A stretch of 64,000 nucleotides of DNA, taken from Spirochaeta isovalerica. GTDB lineage: Bacteria; Spirochaetota; Spirochaetia; DSM-2461. The position numbers were made by a program, and so were the translations under genes. Location of the stretch: contig NZ_JACHGJ010000001.1 of the NCBI RefSeq assembly GCF_014207565.1, positions 124,001-188,000 on the forward strand. Reading direction: 5' to 3'. The notes beneath the pieces are model-generated. The model was not told where the DNA came from and ran no database searches. It worked only from the letters and a program-made list of their open reading frames with translations. Shown here in pieces: positions 12,701-20,015 of the stretch. The number at the start of each line of letters is the position of its first letter. Positions within the stretch are counted from its first letter, which is position 1.

Positions 12701-15013
12701 GAATATCTCTACGAGTTCTCCACAAGCGGCACTAAAACCATAATGCTGAAGACATCCGATTCGGCTAAAACTTACTCCGATGTTTCCGATCCGGAAACGG
12801 TGAGAATCATCAGCGATATCGTACCTTCCATTGAGTATGTTCTGCCTGATGATTCCTCTTATGTGGAATTAAGCGCAGAGAACTCTCTTGGTGAGAGAAT
12901 AGACTGGGCTTCGGCCAAATGGACCATTTCCGGTCCGGGCCAGAGTCCTTTGGCTCCGGTTTACGGATCGAAAACCATTATTCCGCTCGATATTTTCAAG
13001 CACAAGGTCAATGTGAACCTGGCTCTGACCAGAATCCCTGTTAACGGACAGGTGGCGACCGATACGATAGAGAAAAACATTACCATTGACCTGGATTTTA
13101 AAGATGTGAAACCCGTCATTACCTATGATGTGAATGAAAGCGATCCGAGACTGTTTACATTCTCCGGTTCAAGCTCCATAGGCAATATCGACTGGTACAA
13201 CGCTTTGTGGACGGTATACGGTGACGGTATCGTTCTTCATCAGCAAAACGGAAAGAGTTCCATCTCCTATCGTTTTCCGGAGAGCGGAAGTGAGATCACA
13301 TACACTGTTTCTCTGACCGTACCGCGAATCAGCGACGGCCAGTCCGAGACGGCTACACAGCTCGTATCTGTAGAACCCGCGCCTCTGGAACCGGTTATTG
13401 ACTATGAGATTATTACTCTCGAGGAATCGGGGAACACTGTGGGCGCGAAAGTTCTTTTCTCCTGCTCCAATTCCAAAGGAAGCAGTATTGACTTCAGCAG
13501 CGCACGCTGGTCAGTACCTGTCGCGGGAGCTTATGGCGAACAGCCCACGCAGATCGGACCTACGGCCATTTACAACCTTTTTAATGCCGACGGCGCTTCG
13601 CAGGTCGAAGTTTCCCTGACTCTTATGAGAAAAGGCGGCAGCGATGCCATTACCGTTTCTGAAAAAATCAATCTTGTTCCCGGCGATGTAACCAAGCCTG
13701 AGATTGTCGTAAAGAAAAATACAGAAAAGACCAGCAGCGGACATGCTGTAATTCTCGATGCCCTATCTTCAACCGGTCCCAATATCGACTGGGAGAGAAC
13801 ACAGTGGCTCGTCGATGGCCAGTATGCAAAAACCGGTCCGGTAGTCCGTTACGATTTACCCAACTCCGGAGAAGAGCAGGTTATTCGCTATGTCTGTACA
13901 CTATTTAGACATGGAGACGAGCCGATCACCGATCAGGGAGAAGTCATAGTCGGCGGAGATACTATAAAACCGCTGATCAATCTGACGGAAAACCTCGGCA
14001 ACAATGTGTTCCGACTCTCCGTCGAGAAAACTGAAGCCACCAATGTCGATTGGACCAGGACGACCTGGTATATCTTCGACGGAAATGAAAACGTAGTAAA
14101 AAAACAGGGGTCCAATATCCTGCATACCTTTGTTCCCAAGAGCGAAGCCATGGGTTATCCCGTTATGGTGGAGATGTTCTTTCAGAACGATGACAGACCT
14201 TTTGTGGGATACAAGACAATTGATATCGAAGGCGACGAGCTTGTCCCTGTCATTACCTGGGATCTGGGTTCGGGAGGAGGAGATGCCAATGTCATCAACT
14301 TCTCGGCCCAAGCTTCTTCGGGAAGCGGAATTGACTGGTCCCAGACCAAGTGGACTTTTGGCGATTCTTCAGAATCTCAATACGGGGCTTCCGTATCCCA
14401 TGAATATACAATCGATGGGGTATCGAGGGAATATAAAGTGTCTTTGACGCTGCTAAGAAGAAGCACAAATGGCGTTCAGGAAACGGCGACGGTTTACAAA
14501 ACCATTAATATTGCCAGCAATGAGATCAAGCCCGTACTGAAAGCCCAGCTTCATGGAGACGGATATCTTGTTCTCACTTCCGAAGCTTCGGAAGGTCGAG
14601 GGCTTATGCTGGATAGGACTTCCTGGTTGTTTGAAGGGGAAGGTGATAGTCAGAGTCTTTCTCTAAATACAAAAGAAGGAACTATGAGTTCAACTACAGT
14701 AATTGATGATAACTCAGTTAAGTTTAGTGCTAGTGTTGGATTTGGTCCTGTTTCTGCCTCAAGTTCATTTGTCCTAGGCGATGTAACTAACACAACGACT
14801 AATGATTATTCAGATTTTATAGATAAAAACGAATCCTTCTCCACCTCCAACAGCCATACCGGAGCAACATGCCGACGGTATGTCGGAGATCAGAAACGCA
14901 TAGTCGTAACCATGTTCGTCTATCGAATGTCACCGGACGGCGGTATGACGGGAGAATCCATAACGGTCAATGTGGACTGTGATGAAGCAAGATCCGGAGT
15001 TTCATATGAATAG
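773..15013 (+). CDS. Giant secreted multi-domain protein with N-terminal cohesin-like module
   Basis: A 4746-residue protein with a Sec signal peptide (residues 1-22, likely cleavage after LNA). Modules by eye: a cohesin-like beta sandwich (about 24-165, with the VRIKIDDNPGIKG and FDLSYD strands typical of cohesins); many Ig-like segments; two LamG/concanavalin-like folds (about 1790-1960 and 2205-2345); a PKD-like domain (about 3120-3210); an NHL-like propeller (3220-3510); a TolB-like propeller (3520-3830, with YSPDDRFVVFTT-type blades); a fibronectin III-like domain (3843-3930); and seven related C-terminal repeats carrying IDWxxTxW (4030-4625). No transmembrane anchor is evident. Its end overlaps the Rhs gene by 8 bases, so the two are translationally coupled. 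It is probably a surface or secreted scaffold or adhesin. The propellers and cohesin-like module suggest protein binding rather than catalysis. The exact role is unknown. Confidence 0.85.
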   Translation: MNMKKVILLPLLLITCFSFLNASPTIEARIDDVSYDIGDIVTVRIKIDDNPGIKGLFFDLSYDSQKMTFLDFSESLLLQRIYEENKLLYAHTNNQASLELGGHVIVSWFITEKGKTSLEEGTFAEIRFRVKERGLSEESFQFSFSNNKAVDIDSAEISQAVWQDSAAFILYNSGLSSFVDIVSPRNNEVVYSDSIILDALFTDGTGYKLIAANDANNYISSQIDGTSGSVVDLPIPVIDGTNQIELSLFDQSGERIARDQINVIKSSDSKFVKIVSPANHSLVNTNMVKVIVSSAFENPKVNGLSMEALGEFDQQNRGNTLFFKNFYLKEGFNTLTVEVQNEGAIYTDEIDIYYHKDDSVFRFVSPGAESVIKITDDLTVPVKGEISSRIDDTYLENTVHIQAVYHPRNTSRKSIVLVNMEQALIKETDLPSGDSTSAYIFELDNPIQLSNLDSGSIELIAYKNKRGGTVDDEIHRSFYIDSERLYIDLVQPNIHTEDILDTEDKVKYFNNGTDPTGTGIVLNENGSFVLNAQDRIVESIETFNTEGISDILRLSNGDVFALVNDSGKLKIYKNAFGGDVWSLILEKSNLHGYDLCETDLGLLVGVSNLYNNENSGLYILRGNDLVNISIGEPIPHVQFINEEDGLISLYGNDYSYLYTFNIFSLEENGSYLKAGITDKYEFDNNYFIQDFHLTSGGNTAVIHTLDNEVHFYTKSAGDVYKPVIFQGGQLSEDRIAKVVKGEYVDGDYNAFLLIEEDNKSPVVVMEHKSNKRFIINRDNNLHIPENQTLIGVDFFNNLFSFVTYDSTNNQYNIKRGQILFDSFFTEPQEYSYLPVQPYLVVNESNLALKQIDDSLIYLGYSGTSDGLYCMRTEYPAAGNMDFLYSNSDIEGLISFSIEADSSWVDNDALKIGFSVEEYNNPKFGSEGARTIKELLEIKSEYFSVYSETAKSSSRSELITVVFADMQPASSNLFFNLALETAGGLSPEIRKLSITKKVPVKLPRTGETELLLPIKGYIYDPTVREISIGTNGKVQVENGQFSHLFPIDSVEDEIDIRLYCENIAYESAEENFTVQLFDSVNTIDNIVICDNNNTPLIAEDEYKYTTEDSTVKVSGSFTGLIGLVVGFEVRDAETDALLKSGIFEKSSVLEDGMESGTFSDQIIELFPDEQTLNIYVENPGGLRTVYTAPVSGKRPEIYYNLPLSSQEIKLTNFEIDDIPPGSETINDSIVFDRKLNLTVNENPFTNVFEKEISIRGQIFSNYDFQDLKVKSYNSEILFEDGSDEILINVDAQGRFEVSVMVTLPEEMKNDTYSMAFIPTAPFLHELSRGLIINAEKSLVSTNVIPQFDGYMDGNSWETSEIQELKKPVRVRIDRFIPDGTKMTMIVNYEEEISGVLKEVNPDSNVYKLMDGYDEVSLKGAKLGNNRIQWWISYDNQTISTSASSKTGMVDFLFNLTGDVSYVDTSVTFDVIMQEYYDQNTLPQLIVSKDINTSLEILFNEKTILKDSRNGEVGPLDLTSQNVREGKNSLKINSFQLDGTEKTFVYEFMFDSKPPHVEISGYTYSENNDHLLSLSAVVEDYNLRDAVILYTIGGSESEYNTDPLYTYIGDGRFEVFWDLSSESFNPSVTEPIKVKVTDHAGHTQESDEFHGIADGLANPNEVVAYPIIIEESKKYHEVPYFEGEAGNSLFEDSGRAKFFSSSVGIEGLEIDDTYKIVRPDSVHLSSTDGTRDLLVGGTQNGSLIVEAGQSVVFHPGFSVKSGSSLSISTGMDEAANREAPVVDFTHDENYDSMSFAFYYRYEQEDEYSKDDKYKRILTLFDYEDIDAENCESIYLASKNTIPGDTSRVSLYLVRETGTKNNEIYNFNTETIIDGSTLTIDKTGFKSGWNLILLSLDRTTNSFSLAINNKAPLTEKYLFGNEEVDDIDIFSSILNANNINPDLSHYFGSKIGNENGHFSIAQPFYVNRTITIDEVPELESTLPADFVELDIQNRREYNFDSVQDDIGTEFYNLRSISPTFYSSLENSDYNDPGKGSLFARSEHKNYLKFSTAGKLLIFADSVEPAMYDVTASGSGDTFTISPTNGSVKTGRYFLSKKQGNHGLTNNKFYSVYGTVKIDGTADENDPAAAWLVLLIDGKETRIPLRTGQFHLVYDNQSGSTPSSVKLYIETTETITFEKDIVFTEGDYILPEEAHNGLEPARVETLYPFSTAGTVDLWYKPININNSGFSSYPVTIFDSEYLTLFTRLEGDDETTKFSARLKGDSSADLLLESDYPVTSGWHNLQLSYSVPDNIVYFYVDGKIAAMSSGSLPVSASMKTYVPNGDNMAIGGALAGSGANADGFIDSVYLSRIFQDLRYEDNRPVVYTYKQNNDDFNQTASTLNATLDIEKKYSGTVDSVVYTLESRDGSYRKFNEDGSVAGHGFDINAIPSGAYNFRASMIINGYRFDHRSAFIKNNRPNFSVQKATPLIVNGIAGDIGFGIRFDDSYLLQSNEGLYPGFALQIRGSRESQFDRTLYVFQDPQEPVLTWKYEWGESADDPLPVTVVNNELQLVFDQVISVENIEWELRSFYFENSFVKSVYQFDRISADREGTIPIATLSVDKPVRHIGVDNEEIEYKLLVKVGNKNGTIDRNLMEKLSIVTRSVSTDPEFPSVTEAEFKVNGTSFEIYYDDLLPDFGLYNCTVSLRYENESVSSIVLPIIWKSTEDTHDDIETTVKQLSITDFALLYLDRDEVNGKIDSKAKLYLEFKQSGIESGLYYDLDVYSTVNGDDYSLFHTLDRIQVDGNGFVIINDIPVPENSSKIILELYELEGETQNLLRDRELLIRNESDAPEVVITNTVPNRISYNNVLFTWKGFLNGSYNSAVQFSYNFDRQGWTTYKSDWTSLELYDLEEGYHLFEVKASYNSVESVVRSVPFFVDIQKPQFDLDKIVVVPNYEVDGIIKSARIHGNAGSVTDSSLSDLFIGGKRISFADDGSFPSTTIDIRKDGLNEIICAAFDEVGNKTEQIIKVDNSITDILFPSFSKNVYFAPATLVGSLNPAIVTDVEIYLSDPETVEYVPGDFSGWKKAKINSDRTFFVEDVYINPGSIVRTSDTSMTLAVKTKSGLVFTRDMTFTANQLILPIEMTFSSHAVEGENAPTLVQIDCKAHVDNISSWSIDYTGDGIYDDIVTVDNPLLSKEKSWSHTYSSLGLVSPRVRVITTDGNYFSVSDQIIIHEQIMESSNLLVNNPESLSSIRLEDGTDRVFVLAGSGSSYRIETYEIGRNDNYISDKLFTISLEGLGIDNPVDIHAIGKETLLIASNRAGSGYVYTLEANEFGNYVINSDLSFSLNNPVRELEKVGNSLFISVTDANYIAELAFDDGMLQKESLEIRYIDNPYLREVGANLTIAGENDGLIVADYSANRILSLDPDFRIADYYDDFGVGEREFQRPSLVETAENRVFIFDEVRKDIQIFDSMFNSVATLRYTAESTNNYMEETAMDDLKDMTIVIRNEGNRLYYYALMISGSTGKLSMIRLPQWEELRASVRNNKIVFLKDREIFTAKPDGSDLRRVLSSDSIPRIEGVLDYPAISPDGRKIVFTSRVELYDGNGDPSAGGNQHAYDNLYMVDITGENLTRIPLGIINNFEIERPVFSTNGDRIICSAKEPGGNWQIYTYNLETGGISKLFSSDENVRFPYYSPDDRFVVFTTDYDGDEEVVIADVENVNMRVAVTSNNTRDSYPVWSGLYPYEISNTDLDIDSKIAFVSERDFKKTAYFTYISRPSESDIRIVKKTGEEIGSDPDSAAMEITSAADEADYPSFTGDGQSVVFEYQKDWTTGLMRYDFKDVSTGIMNLPEDASKPAGMKNMIVDFDIELLDGDDLYLSWDPYTDKKTFYTVQFRLNNESAGYTEKKFFTDGHAVLNDMEMGSEYLIRVCIVENGEEAATTLWKKMTMPVVAARAEITVDEVNPYLVHLKAWKPTEETQWQYSWIIDNQEIPVQSTEEYLYEFSTSGTKTIMLKTSDSAKTYSDVSDPETVRIISDIVPSIEYVLPDDSSYVELSAENSLGERIDWASAKWTISGPGQSPLAPVYGSKTIIPLDIFKHKVNVNLALTRIPVNGQVATDTIEKNITIDLDFKDVKPVITYDVNESDPRLFTFSGSSSIGNIDWYNALWTVYGDGIVLHQQNGKSSISYRFPESGSEITYTVSLTVPRISDGQSETATQLVSVEPAPLEPVIDYEIITLEESGNTVGAKVLFSCSNSKGSSIDFSSARWSVPVAGAYGEQPTQIGPTAIYNLFNADGASQVEVSLTLMRKGGSDAITVSEKINLVPGDVTKPEIVVKKNTEKTSSGHAVILDALSSTGPNIDWERTQWLVDGQYAKTGPVVRYDLPNSGEEQVIRYVCTLFRHGDEPITDQGEVIVGGDTIKPLINLTENLGNNVFRLSVEKTEATNVDWTRTTWYIFDGNENVVKKQGSNILHTFVPKSEAMGYPVMVEMFFQNDDRPFVGYKTIDIEGDELVPVITWDLGSGGGDANVINFSAQASSGSGIDWSQTKWTFGDSSESQYGASVSHEYTIDGVSREYKVSLTLLRRSTNGVQETATVYKTINIASNEIKPVLKAQLHGDGYLVLTSEASEGRGLMLDRTSWLFEGEGDSQSLSLNTKEGTMSSTTVIDDNSVKFSASVGFGPVSASSSFVLGDVTNTTTNDYSDFIDKNESFSTSNSHTGATCRRYVGDQKRIVVTMFVYRMSPDGGMTGESITVNVDCDEARSGVSYE
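12820..14640 (+). repeat. Seven coding repeats with an IDWxxTxW signature in the giant protein
   Basis: The C-terminal part of the giant protein contains seven repeats of about 85-100 residues. Each opens with a KPxI-type strand and carries a [NSG]-I/V-D-W/F-x-x-[TA]-x-W signature. Signatures begin near 12895, 13185, 13484, 13785, 14045, 14330 and 14608. The third has IDF and the seventh is degenerate (LDRTSW). The spacing of 260-300 bases and the terminal beta-strand pattern suggest PKD/Ig-like domains in tandem. DNA identity between repeats looks low, so the duplication is old. Confidence 0.75.
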
Positions 15014-18000
15014 GAATAGAATGATGAACAGAAAAATTATTTTTACAGCCTTATTCCTCATGGCGGGATCATTGATTTTTGCCCAGCAGGATAGCCGGTA
15101 CGATGCGGGAAAAAACCTCCCATTTAATCAGAAAGCCGGGAATGTCGATCCCCAGACCGGTAATGTGACAGTACAAGTCACTGACCTCTCTTTGCCCGGA
15201 AGGGCGGGGATGGATTTCTCTTTTGGAAGGATCTGGAAAACAAACCAGTCCAATATCTTCTCCATGTCGCGCAATCCAGTGGACGGCAGTAACAGGCTCA
15301 CCTCCCACACTATCGAAGAAGTCAACAATATGGGTGCGGGCTGGGCGACCAGTCTTCCCTATATCCTCTCGGACGATAGTTCCGGCGATAGAATTATCAG
15401 TCTGTTTTTCGGAGGTGGAGCGTACGAAATCGATCAGACCGGCGTAAAGGTTCGCAACTTAAACAAATCGAACATTCTGTGGTACGATCTTCTGGACAAA
15501 AGAATTTATGAAGATTCTTCAAAAGCCTATACAGACGGACCAGTTGCTGTTTCTTCGCTGTCATCTTTTGGAGTGGCCGATAACGATTCCGAGAGGAACA
15601 AATACGAACTTATTTTAAAAGACAACAGCCGTTATCTCTTCCGACCCGACGGAAAGCTAATGACGCACATCGATAAAAGCGGACTGAATGAGATTTGGTA
15701 TTACTACGATTCCGCGGACAGACTCAGCGTTGTTGTGGATACAATTGGCCGCATCATCCGGTTTTCCTACGATGGTGATTCAAACCTGGAAAAAATAGAG
15801 TGGGATGTCATTTCACATGAAATCGGCGAAGACGGTTCCAGAAAAACTGAAACTGAAACCAGATCAATAACTTACAGTTACCAACCGGCATCCAATTACT
15901 CCAATGTCTCCTCATTGGTCGGGCTGGTAAGTGATTATAATCCTTCTTATGCACTCACATCGGTAAAGGATGCCATGGGGCATGAGACCAGGTATGAATA
16001 CACAGATGTCAAAGCCTCATTCAGCTATGAAAGTCACCTCTCTCATTGGCAGAATGCTTCTCTGCTTCTAACGGGTATCAGAAATTTTGTCGATGGAGCC
16101 GATCTGGCCCTTAGTGAAAAACGCTATGAATACGCCGTTCCCGCAAAAGGAATGTACACAAAATACTTCTGGGGCGGATACATGGAGTATTACAAGGTCA
16201 GCCGTCAGTGGAATATCGACCGCGAGGGAAGAGAGGTCGGAAACACTACGTACATCTACCACGACAACAATGAGGCGGGTAACTTCAACTGTTACACTAC
16301 ACTTGTCGAAACAGGCGGCGTTCGGCAGACCTATCTCTACACAATCAGTTCCGATCCCTCTCAGAATGATGTTCTTGATACTCTGACAACGGAAACAGGC
16401 GACGGTTATGTGGAGCAGACAGATTATGTCTACAACTCGGACAGAGTTAAAACACTTGAAGAAACATACCGCATGGGCCAGTTTGCCTTTAGTCAGAAAT
16501 ATCTCTATGACCTTAAAGGAAACCTTAAGGAGCATACCGATAAAATGGGTCTGGTTACTGTTAAGCAATACGATGATAAGTACAGCATCCCCGTTCGAGA
16601 AACACGGCTGTTCCAGTCGGCCGGAGAAGACAAAGAATATGATCTGGAAAGAGTTCTCACTCCTTTGGGGCAAGTAGAAAAGGAAATCCTCTATATCGAC
16701 GATGAAGGCATAACCCGAGGATTAGTTACTTCTTATGATTACGATTCATTTGGCAATGTCATCAGCGTTACCGATCCGGGGGGCATTGTTTCTCATACTG
16801 TCTATGATAGCGCCGTAAATGCCTGGCCAGTCAGATCCTGGCAGATCGTGAGCGAAGAAAACTATCTCACACGGGCCGATGCCGACTTCTGGTTCAATCT
16901 TCCCGACACGACGAACCAAATCAAACTTAGCAGCTGGCGGGTCTTCAACTCCGATGGTTCCCCATGGCTTGAAGTCGATGCCGAAGGTTTTGCGGTGGAG
17001 CATTATTACGATGACCTGGGTTCTGAAATCACCACTATTTATCCCGATGAGAATGATGTTTTACTCGCAGGAAGTGACTTTGATGATATATCCACCCATG
17101 TTTCGTGGTCAGCCTTCCTGACAAGCCGGGAAAATAATCCCGGAGTGAGGCAGCAGATCAATTATGAAAATGCCTACGTTAAAACACTAACTGATTTTGA
17201 ATACGATGATGCCGGTCATAGCTGGAGCACGCTTTCTACGGCCGTTCAGCAGGACGGCCTGGGCAATGTGGTAAAAGAGATCACCTACGGAGCCGGAGGT
17301 TTTGTACATGCTGTTAAAACCATGACATACGACCTCTACGGGCGAATGGTGGCTCTGACGGATCCCGATGCGGGAACTACTTCCAGTTCCATCTGGGTCA
17401 ATGATGTAAAGGTTAACAGGTTCGATAAAACCTGGCTGGTAAAATACGACGATCTGGGACGAACAATAAAGGTTCTCTATCCCGATACGGGAAGCGGAAG
17501 CAAGATTAAATTGATCCGATACAATGACAGGGAAAACTCCATAATGACCACCGATCCTGAAGGTTCCGATGTTTATGAGCGAATGGATTGGAATGGCAAT
17601 GTGGTTGAACGCATCGCGTATGGAAACTCATCAACCGTTTCTACAGAGAGACAGACTTACACCTTCGAGTATGACCAGCTGAACCGGATGACAAAATCAA
17701 CCGATCCCGAAGGGCAGGAAACCGGATATCGCTTTGATGAGAGAAACCTGCTGATTCGTCAGATTTACGGAAACGGCAGTGATTACATGATCTATAACGA
17801 CAGAGGACTTTTAATATCCAAAACAGATAGAAAAGGTCAGATAATTGCGTTCTCTTATGATGAAGCGGGAAGAAATACCCGAACCGAATACTACAAATCT
17901 GGAGCTGTAACTCCAGATGATACGGAATATCGCCTCTATGATAAACGTGGCAATGTTATCCGCGTAGAGAACAAGACTTTGATTGAACAATGTGAGTTTG

Positions 18001-20015
18001 ACGGAGCAGGCCGACTAGCCTCCCTTAACCGCAGATTGAAAGACATTCTCCATAGAAACTCAATAGCAACGGTTTACGGCGGATCAGTCGCAGACCAGGT
18101 TTTCTCCTTCGATTACGGTTATACGGCTAGCGGACTGCTGCGACAGATGACGTATCCCGACGGATCGGTACACGACTTCTCCTATGATCAATACCTTGGG
18201 TATCTATCATCGATTGGTGAGGGTAGCGATGAAGCTGCCATAGCTCCTTTTGTCACCGATCTTAAATACAACAAAAGCGGTGTTGTTACGGAAATGGCTT
18301 ATTCAAACGGCACAACTCAGCTCTGGGACTTTGACAACCGGAAACGGATAGAGCGGATACGGATAGGTATGACAGATACTCCCGGGAGATATATAGAAGA
18401 TTTGAACTATCAGATTGACGGCTCGGGAAATATAAAGGCTATTAATGATAATAAGTACGGATACGATGGATTTCATAGAATTGCAACGGCTGATACCAAA
18501 TTGCCGGAGATTCCCGATGCCCGGGCCATTGTAGAAGAGCATTTTGGCACCTACAACGGGGGAGATCCTGTCGAGGGGAGAGTCTACGATGCCGCGGCGG
18601 ATCTGTATCCCAATGGAACGGCTGACGGAAGGGTAAACGGAGAGGATTACCTTCAGGCTCTTATCGATCTGGAAGGGGCGACCGCTGAAGGAGATCTGCC
18701 ATTTGACAGGGAAAGTTTTGCCTATGACCGCAATGGGAACAGGACTAAGATTGTACAGAATGGAGATGAGTATTTCTATTCCTATGGTGAGAGAAATCGA
18801 CTCGAGAAGATTGACGTGAAAAGAGAAGGGGAACTTTCCCGGACACTTTATGCCCAATATGCCTATGACGAGAACGGTAATACAACTTCACGAACCATCT
18901 ATGGACAGGATGGAATTGAGACAGTAGTATTTGAATACGATGTACTCAATCGCCTGATAAAGACTACCAGAGGTTCTGAGTATACTGAGTATACTTATGA
19001 TAATGCGGGGAATCGCGTCGTTAAGGTTTCTTCCGACGGTTCTTTAACCCTGTATTTAAGACATGGTACAATTGCAGTGGCGATGGATATGGAAGTTAAT
19101 GGAGACCAGACCGATGAAAAAGGCAGCATTAATCGCTATGTACTTTCCGGGGATTTAGTCGCCGGTCGAGTCACGACTACAGTAAATGCAGATAATTCTA
19201 CAGATACTGAGAAGAACTTTTACCATCTTGATCATTTGAATTCGACCAAGGTTGTGACTGATGAATCCGGTGAAGTTGTGGTGAACTATACATACCGGGC
19301 TTTTGGGGAGCAGCTGAAGAGATTGGATTCGGCAAATAATCCGACGGAAGATTTGGGTAAATATTCATATGGTGGTAAAGAGCTGGATGAGGATATAAAC
19401 CTATATTACTTCAATGCAAGGTTTTATGATGCGACGACCGGACGGTTTATCAATGTGGATCCGGTGCAGGACGGCACAAACTGGTATGCATATGTAAACA
19501 ATGATCCTTTAAACCGTATCGATCCGACTGGTTTAGAGAGTGCTGATGCCGCTTATAGTTGGGTTAAAAGCTTCGAAGATGCACCAGATTTTAAAGAACC
19601 TGTTGATGCTCCAGTTACTTCAAAAGCTGGACCTAGAGAACCTCTTAATACATCACAAGGTGAGTCCTCTCCTATCCATAAAGGCTGGGATTATGCCCCA
19701 ACGAATGGAGAAACTCAAACATACGGAGCTTCTGCAGATGGAAAAATCCTTGTAACCGATTCGAGGAAAGATATCGGGAGTTATACAGTTCTTGATCATG
19801 GGAATGGATGGCAGTCACACTATTATCATGATGATGTACCTTCTCTGTATCGGGATAATGAACCAATCGAGTCTGGACAAATGATTGGAGGTATGGGCCA
19901 ATCAGGAAAAGCCACAGGTCCTCATCTCCATTTTGAAATCAGAAAAGACGGTGAGAGTATTGATCCCGCAGTATTTTTTAACAGAAAGGAGGTTATGACA
20001 GGATGCCAAGATTAA
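15006..20015 (+). CDS. Sec-exported Rhs/YD-repeat protein with C-terminal M23 peptidase toxin
   Basis: About 1669 residues from the ATG at 15006, which has GGAG six bases upstream. ATGs at 15021 and 15024 are alternatives; an upstream ATG at 14970 lacks the signal-peptide context. The signal peptide is near the start (FTALFLMAGSLIFAQ). YD/Rhs repeats fill 15.7-19.1 kb. The Rhs-associated core (GRFINVDP, NDPLNRIDPTGLE) lies at 19210-19540. The variable tip after DPTGLE is an M23/LytM-type zinc peptidase: HKGWD (His at 19677, Asp at 19689) and HLHFE (19923) supply the metal ligands. Such enzymes cut peptidoglycan cross-bridges. A dockerin-like insert lies at about 18590-18680. The tip is more AT-rich than the core, as is usual for exchanged Rhs tips. 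No VgrG, PAAR or other type VI gene is near, so Sec followed by type II export is a possible route (inference). Confidence 0.9.
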   Translation: MNRNRMMNRKIIFTALFLMAGSLIFAQQDSRYDAGKNLPFNQKAGNVDPQTGNVTVQVTDLSLPGRAGMDFSFGRIWKTNQSNIFSMSRNPVDGSNRLTSHTIEEVNNMGAGWATSLPYILSDDSSGDRIISLFFGGGAYEIDQTGVKVRNLNKSNILWYDLLDKRIYEDSSKAYTDGPVAVSSLSSFGVADNDSERNKYELILKDNSRYLFRPDGKLMTHIDKSGLNEIWYYYDSADRLSVVVDTIGRIIRFSYDGDSNLEKIEWDVISHEIGEDGSRKTETETRSITYSYQPASNYSNVSSLVGLVSDYNPSYALTSVKDAMGHETRYEYTDVKASFSYESHLSHWQNASLLLTGIRNFVDGADLALSEKRYEYAVPAKGMYTKYFWGGYMEYYKVSRQWNIDREGREVGNTTYIYHDNNEAGNFNCYTTLVETGGVRQTYLYTISSDPSQNDVLDTLTTETGDGYVEQTDYVYNSDRVKTLEETYRMGQFAFSQKYLYDLKGNLKEHTDKMGLVTVKQYDDKYSIPVRETRLFQSAGEDKEYDLERVLTPLGQVEKEILYIDDEGITRGLVTSYDYDSFGNVISVTDPGGIVSHTVYDSAVNAWPVRSWQIVSEENYLTRADADFWFNLPDTTNQIKLSSWRVFNSDGSPWLEVDAEGFAVEHYYDDLGSEITTIYPDENDVLLAGSDFDDISTHVSWSAFLTSRENNPGVRQQINYENAYVKTLTDFEYDDAGHSWSTLSTAVQQDGLGNVVKEITYGAGGFVHAVKTMTYDLYGRMVALTDPDAGTTSSSIWVNDVKVNRFDKTWLVKYDDLGRTIKVLYPDTGSGSKIKLIRYNDRENSIMTTDPEGSDVYERMDWNGNVVERIAYGNSSTVSTERQTYTFEYDQLNRMTKSTDPEGQETGYRFDERNLLIRQIYGNGSDYMIYNDRGLLISKTDRKGQIIAFSYDEAGRNTRTEYYKSGAVTPDDTEYRLYDKRGNVIRVENKTLIEQCEFDGAGRLASLNRRLKDILHRNSIATVYGGSVADQVFSFDYGYTASGLLRQMTYPDGSVHDFSYDQYLGYLSSIGEGSDEAAIAPFVTDLKYNKSGVVTEMAYSNGTTQLWDFDNRKRIERIRIGMTDTPGRYIEDLNYQIDGSGNIKAINDNKYGYDGFHRIATADTKLPEIPDARAIVEEHFGTYNGGDPVEGRVYDAAADLYPNGTADGRVNGEDYLQALIDLEGATAEGDLPFDRESFAYDRNGNRTKIVQNGDEYFYSYGERNRLEKIDVKREGELSRTLYAQYAYDENGNTTSRTIYGQDGIETVVFEYDVLNRLIKTTRGSEYTEYTYDNAGNRVVKVSSDGSLTLYLRHGTIAVAMDMEVNGDQTDEKGSINRYVLSGDLVAGRVTTTVNADNSTDTEKNFYHLDHLNSTKVVTDESGEVVVNYTYRAFGEQLKRLDSANNPTEDLGKYSYGGKELDEDINLYYFNARFYDATTGRFINVDPVQDGTNWYAYVNNDPLNRIDPTGLESADAAYSWVKSFEDAPDFKEPVDAPVTSKAGPREPLNTSQGESSPIHKGWDYAPTNGETQTYGASADGKILVTDSRKDIGSYTVLDHGNGWQSHYYHDDVPSLYRDNEPIESGQMIGGMGQSGKATGPHLHFEIRKDGESIDPAVFFNRKEVMTGCQD
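18540..18700 (+). other. EF-hand/dockerin-like insert inside the Rhs repeat domain
   Basis: Between two YD repeats the Rhs protein carries about 50 residues that do not look like YD repeats. They include DLYPNGTADGRVNGEDYLQAL, an acidic calcium-loop pattern (D-x-x-x-N-G-x-x-D-G-x-V-N-x-x-D followed by a hydrophobic helix) like one dockerin type I repeat. Canonical dockerins have two such repeats and a tighter loop, so this is a single, looser copy. The call is moderate. Its interest comes from the cohesin-like module in the gene next door. Confidence 0.5.

Noticed and set aside
14970-15005. Upstream ATG as start of the Rhs gene
   Set aside because: It would place 12 non-signal-like residues before the signal peptide and lies deep in the previous gene; the ATG at 15006 has GGAG at good spacing.
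16068-16673. 201-codon minus-strand frame
   Set aside because: Antisense shadow of the YD repeats.
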